Positions 59,349 to 64,000 of a stretch of DNA of 64,000 bases are shown piece after piece. The stretch is taken from assembly GCF_043555975.1 (NCBI RefSeq), contig NZ_JBIGIA010000013.1, positions 79,763 through 143,762 on the forward strand, in the 5' to 3' direction. Under the pieces are notes generated by a model, which saw only the letters and a program-made list of their open reading frames with translations, searched no databases and had not been told where the DNA came from. Made by a program: the position numbers and the translations under genes. Positions within the stretch are counted from its first letter, which is position 1. Each line of letters opens with the position of its first letter. The stretch is from Pelomonas nitida (lineage in GTDB: Bacteria; Pseudomonadota; Gammaproteobacteria; Burkholderiales; Burkholderiaceae_C).

Positions 59349-59840
59349 ATGCGGAGCTTGCTTCCTGTCGGATTTGCGCTGGGGTTGGCCGGCCTGTGCG
59401 CCTGCCAGCCAGCGCTGAACTGGCGCGAGGTGCGCCCGACGGGGGCAGGTGCGGTGGCGCTGTTCCCGTGCAAGCCGGAAGTCGACCAGCGGCCTGGCAT
59501 GGGCCTGGCGCAATGCGAGGCCGCCGGGCGGCGCTTTTCGCTCGCGTGGGCCGACACGCCCGACGCCAGCCAGACCGGCGCCGCACTCCAGGCGATGTCG
59601 CAGGCGCTGGCCGCCAAGCTCGGCCAGGCGCTGCCGGCGGCCCAGCCGCTGCAGGTGCGCGGCATGACGCCGCTGCCGCAGGCCGCGCAGTACCGGCTCG
59701 ACGCGCCGGCGGGCGTCCATCGGCTGGCGGTGTTCGCGCACGGCGGGCGGGTCTATCAGGCGCTGGTGTCGGGCAGCCCTGACGAGGCTTCGGCCTGGGA
59801 CAGCTTCGTCGCGGGCCTGGGCGTCGAGGCCGCCCGCTGA
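59349..59840 (+). CDS. Putative lipoprotein, unknown
   Basis: A 163-residue protein with a signal of the lipoprotein kind (LAGLCAC, about residues 14-20) and a mature domain that reads WREVRPTGAGAVALFPCKPE, then CEAAGRRFSLAWAD, a helix and a C-terminal strand-helix unit. This pattern is common in short betaproteobacterial hypothetical proteins of this position, but I cannot give a function. It is divergent from the CoA-transferase gene with 37 bp between starts. Three cysteines are present besides the lipobox. Confidence 0.7.
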   Translation: MRSLLPVGFALGLAGLCACQPALNWREVRPTGAGAVALFPCKPEVDQRPGMGLAQCEAAGRRFSLAWADTPDASQTGAALQAMSQALAAKLGQALPAAQPLQVRGMTPLPQAAQYRLDAPAGVHRLAVFAHGGRVYQALVSGSPDEASAWDSFVAGLGVEAAR

Positions 59841-59912
59841 AGCGGCGCTGGCCTGGCGCACGCTGACGGGCGCCGCAGAGGACCGGCGCCGCGTTGCCCT
59901 AACATCCTGCCC

Positions 59913-60317
59913 ATGCCGCAACTGCTCGTCATCGCCCACGCCCCGCTCGCTTCTGCGTTGCGGCAGGTGGCCGAGCACACCTTCCCGGACTGCGCCCCCA
60001 CCCTGACGGTGCTGGATGTGATGCCGGGGCAGTGCCCGGAGGATGTCGAGGCCGCAGCGCGCGCGCTGATGGCGCAGTCCGGTGCGGCGTCGTCCCCATG
60101 GCTGGTGCTGACCGACGTGTTCGGCGCCACGCCTTGCAACGGCGCCCAGCGCCTGGCCGGCGAGCAGGTGCAGGTGATCGCCGGTGTCAGCGTCCCCATG
60201 CTGTGGCGCACGCTCTGCTATGCCAGCCAGAAGTCCCTGACCGAGCTGGCCCGGCGCGCCGTCCAAGGTGCGGCCGCCGGTGTTGTCGCCACGCCTCCCT
60301 TGCCGCCCGAAGAATGA
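59913..60317 (+). CDS. PTS EIIA component, mannose family
   Basis: A 134-residue phosphocarrier. The active His9 is in LLVIAHAPLASAL, and WLVLTDVFGATPCNGAQRLA is the dimer/phosphate loop of EIIA(Man) proteins. It takes phosphate from HPr. There is no EIIB or EIIC gene in the window, so it probably has a regulatory role, as in the ManX-like systems of Ralstonia and Neisseria. It overlaps ptsH by ATGA. Confidence 0.92.
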   Translation: MPQLLVIAHAPLASALRQVAEHTFPDCAPTLTVLDVMPGQCPEDVEAAARALMAQSGAASSPWLVLTDVFGATPCNGAQRLAGEQVQVIAGVSVPMLWRTLCYASQKSLTELARRAVQGAAAGVVATPPLPPEE

Positions 60318-60583
60318 TCACTTCCACCATCACCATCAGCAACAAGCTGGGTCTTCATGCACGCGCCTCTGCCAAGCTGACCAAGCTGGCCGGCAGCTTC
60401 AAGTGCGATGTCTACATGAGCCGCAACGGCCGCCGCGTGAATGCCAAGAGCATCATGGGCGTCATGATGTTGGCCGCCGGCATCGGCTCCACGATCGAGC
60501 TGGAAACCGACGGCGAGGACGAGCAGGCCGCGCAGGAAGCGATCACGGCCCTCGTCGACGACAAGTTCGGCGAAGGGCAGTGA
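60314..60583 (+). CDS. ptsH: Phosphocarrier protein HPr
   Basis: An 89-residue protein with the phosphorylated His15 in KLGLHARASAKL and the regulatory Ser46 in NAKSIMGVMML. Ser46 is the site of HPr kinase in organisms that have it. It passes phosphate from EI to EIIA. The start overlaps the EIIA stop. ptsI lies beyond a divergent olsB gene, at 61525, on the same strand. Confidence 0.96.
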   Translation: MITSTITISNKLGLHARASAKLTKLAGSFKCDVYMSRNGRRVNAKSIMGVMMLAAGIGSTIELETDGEDEQAAQEAITALVDDKFGEGQ

Positions 60584-60604
60584 TCAGCCGCCCGGCCGCC
60601 GCGC

Positions 60605-61408
60605 TCAACCGCCGTGACGGCGGAAGCGTGCCGGCAGGTCGGCGGTGCGCAGCAGCAGCGGCAGGTCGGCCGTGTTGAAGTCGGGGTCCCAGGCCGGCTC
60701 GCCCATGAGTTTGGCGCCGCAACGCAGATAGCCGCGGATCAGCGCCGGCGGCTCGACCTGCAAGTCCTGGCGCAGGTGCTCGACGGGCAGCGGCAGGCGC
60801 GGCCGCACACGGCAGTCGATGGGCGCGAGGTGCGTCGCGGCGAGCTGCTTCCAGAGGCTGGCCGCGAAATGCCCGCCGTCACGCATGCTGACGCTGGCGC
60901 AGCCGATGACGGTGTCCAGCCCGTTGCGGGCCAGGAACTCGGCCAGTGCGCCCCACAACGACAGGATGGCGCCGCCGCTGCGGTGATCGGCATGCACGCA
61001 GGAGCGGCCGATCTCCGCCACGCGCGGGCGCAGCGAGCGCAGCCGGGTCAGGTCGAATTCGGTGTCGCTGTACAAGCCGCCCGCACGCTTGGCGGCGGCG
61101 GGCGTGAGCACGCGATAGGTGCCGACGACCGGGCCCGGTTCGCCGTCTTCGGCGTCGGCGCGCACGAGCACATGCTCGCAGTAGGCGTCGAACAGATCGA
61201 TGTCCAGGCCGGCCGGGGCCTGCTTGGGCGTGGGCAGGCGCGCGCCCATCTCCACGGCGAACACCTGGTAGCGCAAGGCTTGGGCCTCGCGCACCTCGGA
61301 CTCGCTCTTGGCCCAGCTGACGCTCAGGCGCGGGGCTGCTGCGCGCTGCGGGCGCTGCAGGACGGGGGCATGCGACAGCGCATGCGTGACGATGGGGCTT
61401 CTGTTCAT
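60605..61408 (-). CDS. olsB: OlsB-like N-acyltransferase (ornithine lipid synthesis)
   Basis: A 267-residue GNAT-fold acyltransferase. LRYQVFAVEMGA, DAYCEHVLVRA, VVGTYRVLTP and EIGRSCVHADHRSGGAILSLWGALAEFL match L-ornithine N-alpha-acyltransferases (PF13444 group, hemolysin-like). It would attach 3-hydroxyacyl chains from ACP to ornithine, the first step to ornithine lipids. olsA is not adjacent. It lies between ptsH and ptsI on the opposite strand, an odd position that splits the PTS genes. Confidence 0.85.
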   Translation of the reverse strand: MNRSPIVTHALSHAPVLQRPQRAAAPRLSVSWAKSESEVREAQALRYQVFAVEMGARLPTPKQAPAGLDIDLFDAYCEHVLVRADAEDGEPGPVVGTYRVLTPAAAKRAGGLYSDTEFDLTRLRSLRPRVAEIGRSCVHADHRSGGAILSLWGALAEFLARNGLDTVIGCASVSMRDGGHFAASLWKQLAATHLAPIDCRVRPRLPLPVEHLRQDLQVEPPALIRGYLRCGAKLMGEPAWDPDFNTADLPLLLRTADLPARFRRHGG

Positions 61409-61524
61409 GACCCGTCATGCTGGTCGGGCGGTTTGACGGGGCGGTGAACCTCTCATGAAAAAACCGTGACGCGCGGCACCCCTGTGAGCGGCTACATTGG
61501 CTGCTCAATCTGCGGAGTGCGCTG

Positions 61525-63303
61525 ATGAGTTTCCAGGTGTTCGGCATCGCGGTCTCGCGCGGCGTTGCCATCGGTCGTGCGGTGCTGGTGGCGTCCAGCC
61601 GCGTCGATGTCGCCCACTACTTCGTGGCGCCCGATCAGATCCAGGCCGAGATCGCGCGCCTGCTGCGGGGCCGCGATGCCGTCGTGCAGGAACTGCAGAC
61701 GCTCAAGGATGAACTGCCCGACGACGCGCCACATGAACTTGCGGCGCTGCTGGATGTGCACCTGATGCTGCTGCATGACGATGCGCTGACAGGAAGCGCC
61801 AGCCAGTGGATCGTCGACCGGCACTACAACGCGGAGTGGGCGCTGTCCGCGCAGCTCGAAGTGCTGGCGCGGCAGTTCGACGAGATGGAAGACGACTACC
61901 TGCGCGAGCGCAAGGCGGATCTCGAGCAGGTCGTCGAACGCGTGCTGGGCGCGCTGGCGCAGGCGCAAGGCGACGCGCCCGCGCCGGTCACGCCGCGCGA
62001 CTTCGCCGGTGAGGACCCGTTGCTGCTGGTGGCGGCCGACATCTCGCCGGCCGACATGATCCAGTTCAAGCGCAGCGTCTTCCGCGGCTTCATCACCGAC
62101 ATCGGCGGCAAGACCTCGCACACGGCCATCGTCGCGCGCAGCATGGACATCCCGGCCGTCGTCGGCACGCGGGAGGCGTCGCGCCTGATCATGCAGGACG
62201 ACTGGGTCATCATCGACGGCGACGCCGGCACGGTCATCGTGAACCCGTCGCCCATCGTGCTGGAGGAGTACCGCTTCCGCCAGCGCCAGAGTGAACTGGA
62301 GCGGGCAAGGCTGGCCCGCCTGCGGCACACGCCGGCCGTGACGCTGGACGGCGAGCACATCGAGTTGCACGCCAACATCGAAATGCCGGCCGATGCGGAA
62401 GCGGCAGTGACAGCGGGCGCCACGGGTGTCGGTCTGTTCCGCACCGAGTTCCTGTTCATGAACCGTGAGGGCGAGCTCCCCAGCGAGGACGAACAGTTCC
62501 GCGCGTACAAGGCGGCCGTCGAAGCGATGAAGGGCATGCCCGTCACGATCCGCACCGTCGACGTGGGCGCCGACAAGCCGCTCGATCGACTGACGGTCAA
62601 CGAGTTGCGGCATGAGCACGTGCTCAATCCCGCCATGGGGCTGCGCGCCATTCGCTGGAGTCTGGCGGAACCCAGCATGTTCCGTCAGCAATTGCGGGCC
62701 ATCTATCGCGCCAGTGCGTTCGGCAAGGTCCGCCTGTTGGTGCCCATGGTCGCGCACCTCAGCGAGGTGAAGCAGATCATCGAGACCCTCCGCAAAGTGC
62801 AACAGCAGCTGACGGATGCGGGCAATGCGTTCACCCATGTGGAGCTGGGGGTGATGATCGAAATTCCCGCCGCCGCCGTCATGCTGCCGATGTTGCTGCG
62901 CCATGTGGACTTCGTGTCCATCGGCACGAACGACCTCATCCAATACACCTTGGCCATCGACCGAGCCGATGAGGCGGTCGCCCATCTCTATGACCCATGG
63001 CACCCGGCGGTGCTTCAGCTGATTTCGCAGTCCATCGCTCAAGCGCGCGCGGCGGGCAAGGGGGTCAGCGTTTGTGGCGAAATGGCGGGCGATCCCGATT
63101 TCACGGAGCTGCTGCTGGCCATGGGGCTGCGCAGCTTTTCCATGCATCCGTCCCAGATACCGGCGGTCAAGCAGCGGCTGCTGCGTTCTGACACCCAACG
63201 TCTGGCGGGTGCCTTGCCTCGCCTGCTGGCGAGCGAAGACCCGCGTGCCGTCGCCGACAAGGAGTTGGCTTTGACGAAGAGCGGTCCGGGCGCCGTTCAT
63301 TGA
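61525..63303 (+). CDS. ptsI: PTS phosphoenolpyruvate-protein phosphotransferase (Enzyme I)
   Basis: A 592-residue enzyme that draws phosphate from PEP. The phosphorylated His199 is in TDIGGKTSHTAIVARSMDIP. The HPr-binding helical domain is N-terminal to it, and the PEP-binding barrel follows (GATGVGLFRTEFLFM; LVPMV; IEIPAAAVML; SIGTNDLIQYTLAIDR; VCGEMAGDP with the active Cys). It is full length. With EIIA(Man) and HPr it forms a phosphorelay without a visible sugar permease. The rrn operon begins downstream. Confidence 0.96.
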   Translation: MSFQVFGIAVSRGVAIGRAVLVASSRVDVAHYFVAPDQIQAEIARLLRGRDAVVQELQTLKDELPDDAPHELAALLDVHLMLLHDDALTGSASQWIVDRHYNAEWALSAQLEVLARQFDEMEDDYLRERKADLEQVVERVLGALAQAQGDAPAPVTPRDFAGEDPLLLVAADISPADMIQFKRSVFRGFITDIGGKTSHTAIVARSMDIPAVVGTREASRLIMQDDWVIIDGDAGTVIVNPSPIVLEEYRFRQRQSELERARLARLRHTPAVTLDGEHIELHANIEMPADAEAAVTAGATGVGLFRTEFLFMNREGELPSEDEQFRAYKAAVEAMKGMPVTIRTVDVGADKPLDRLTVNELRHEHVLNPAMGLRAIRWSLAEPSMFRQQLRAIYRASAFGKVRLLVPMVAHLSEVKQIIETLRKVQQQLTDAGNAFTHVELGVMIEIPAAAVMLPMLLRHVDFVSIGTNDLIQYTLAIDRADEAVAHLYDPWHPAVLQLISQSIAQARAAGKGVSVCGEMAGDPDFTELLLAMGLRSFSMHPSQIPAVKQRLLRSDTQRLAGALPRLLASEDPRAVADKELALTKSGPGAVH

Positions 63304-63972
63304 GCCCTCGCGCCCTGGGCTGCGCAGGCGACACCGCTCTTATATAGAAGCACCCCCGGGGCGGGCTTGGCGAACCTCGGGAGCGGGAATGCGCTGCAAC
63401 CGAAGAAAAGTCGACCGACTTCTTGCCTCCCCCGAAATTCCTGTGCTACAGTCGTTGGCTTCGCTGATGACAGCGCTGAGTTGAAAGACGCAGCGAGACG
63501 TTGGTGAGGGGTGAGGCAGAAATGCCTTGCTGGCGGATTTGAGTCGCCGAGTGCTTGAAAGAGTTCAAAAAGAATTTTTCAAAAGTACTTGACGATGCTG
63601 CGAAAGCAGATCAAAATCTCGCCTCTTTGCTGCTGACAACAAACGCAATGCGGATGTGATTGGCGGTAAAGGCAGAGTTGAAAAGCGTTGAGAAAATAAA
63701 TTTTCAAAAACGCTTGACAGCGATGCAAACGGCGAATTAGAATCTCGCCTCTTCGCTGCAAACGATAAGTAGTTTGCAGCGACGCAAAGTGAAGAGTAAG
63801 TGCTCTGAGTTTTGCGATGTTCTTTAATAATTAACAGCCGATAAGCGTGGGCGTTTGAGGCGAAGTGATGTTATCAGGTGACTGATGACGGTCCTTCGGA
63901 CTTTAAACGCTCACGGAAATAGATTTGAATCATGCAAATGGTTTAAGTCGATTCCGTTGAGAATTCAAGATC
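63304..63972 (+). promoter_or_regulatory. rrn operon promoter and leader region
   Basis: No gene is seen in this 669-bp stretch. Two strong sigma-70 promoters lie 125 bp apart: TTGACG (63589-63594) with CAAAAT (63612-63617), spacing 17; and TTGACA (63714-63719) with TAGAAT (63738-63743), spacing 18. Both have A/T-rich UP-like tracts upstream and an AATCTCGCCTCTT downstream, showing that one arose by duplication of the other. A third, weaker candidate is TTGCCT (63423-63428) with TACAGT (63447-63452). TGTTCTTTAA at 63818-63827 is a boxA antitermination site before the 16S gene. Confidence 0.85.
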
Positions 63973-64000
63973 GAACTGTAGAGTTTGATCCTGGCTCAGA
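63973..64000 (+). rRNA. 16S ribosomal RNA, first 28 bases
   Basis: The window ends inside the 5' end of 16S rRNA. GAGTTTGATCCTGGCTCAGA is the universal 5' priming site. By alignment to E. coli the mature end falls at about 63973. Confidence 0.97.

Noticed and set aside
61433..61461. TTGACG upstream of ptsI as a promoter
   Set aside because: No acceptable -10 box at 16-18 bp; left uncalled.

Overview
The window reads as a piece of a high-GC betaproteobacterial chromosome, most likely Burkholderiales of the Leptothrix/Rubrivivax/Roseateles type. This rests on a Gram-negative porin ending in Phe, the 16S rRNA 5' end at the right edge, the clusters tsaB-rimI-udg, phoH-ybeY, dacC-ybeD...lipB-lipA and EIIA(Man)-HPr...EI, an HU protein with a lysine/alanine tail, and frequent GTG/TTG starts with 4-nt stop/start overlaps. 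The genus is inference. No phage, plasmid or complete insertion sequence is visible.

Layout. 1-9.8 kb is mixed accessory and housekeeping: a cut-off membrane gene, a winged-helix/NTPase regulator, a DUF4242 protein, a Ser/Thr kinase coupled to an ECF sigma factor, a TauE/SafE exporter, a second-type signal peptidase I, a CPBP protease and small membrane proteins. 9.8-16.4 kb holds tspO, tsaB-rimI-udg with a translationally coupled GGDEF/EAL protein, a MidA-like methyltransferase and gloA. 16.7-22.9 kb is a protease patch: a secreted crystallin-fold/metzincin protein, a papain/lipase-fold fusion, a glycan-synthesis protein and NnrU. 22.9-26.1 kb is a divergent Lrp-controlled lysine-catabolic pair. 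26.1-29.5 kb has tRNA-Leu, HU and a LacI regulator with a GH1 beta-glucosidase. 29.7-35.4 kb has coupled HD-GYP and GGDEF/EAL proteins, a histidine phosphatase and a porin. 35.4-43 kb has ruvB, ruvA, two two-component systems and phoH-ybeY. 43-51.3 kb has small exported proteins, a membrane hydroxylase, a CorA-type transporter, hemB, hemJ, VanZ and the cell-wall gene dacC followed by ybeD. 51.3-55.2 kb is an apparent defence gene inserted between ybeD and lipB. 55.8-63.3 kb has lipB, lipA, a thioredoxin-like lipoprotein, a CoA-transferase, PTS-type phosphorelay genes and olsB. The window ends in the promoter region and first bases of an rrn operon.

The most notable items are these. (1) An Avs-like protein, with a PD-(D/E)xK nuclease followed by a STAND NTPase, is split by an exact 29-bp tandem duplication; losing one copy would restore a 1266-residue reading frame. 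(2) A 271-bp element made of a perfect 33-bp terminal inverted repeat enclosing two further long hairpin arms has the form of a three-way junction. (3) A candidate structured small RNA or leader with its own promoter and terminator lies between hemB and hemJ. (4) A fusion of a papain-like protease with an alpha/beta hydrolase sits beside a secreted crystallin/metzincin protease. Operator arrays for the Lrp and LacI regulators can be read directly from the sequence.
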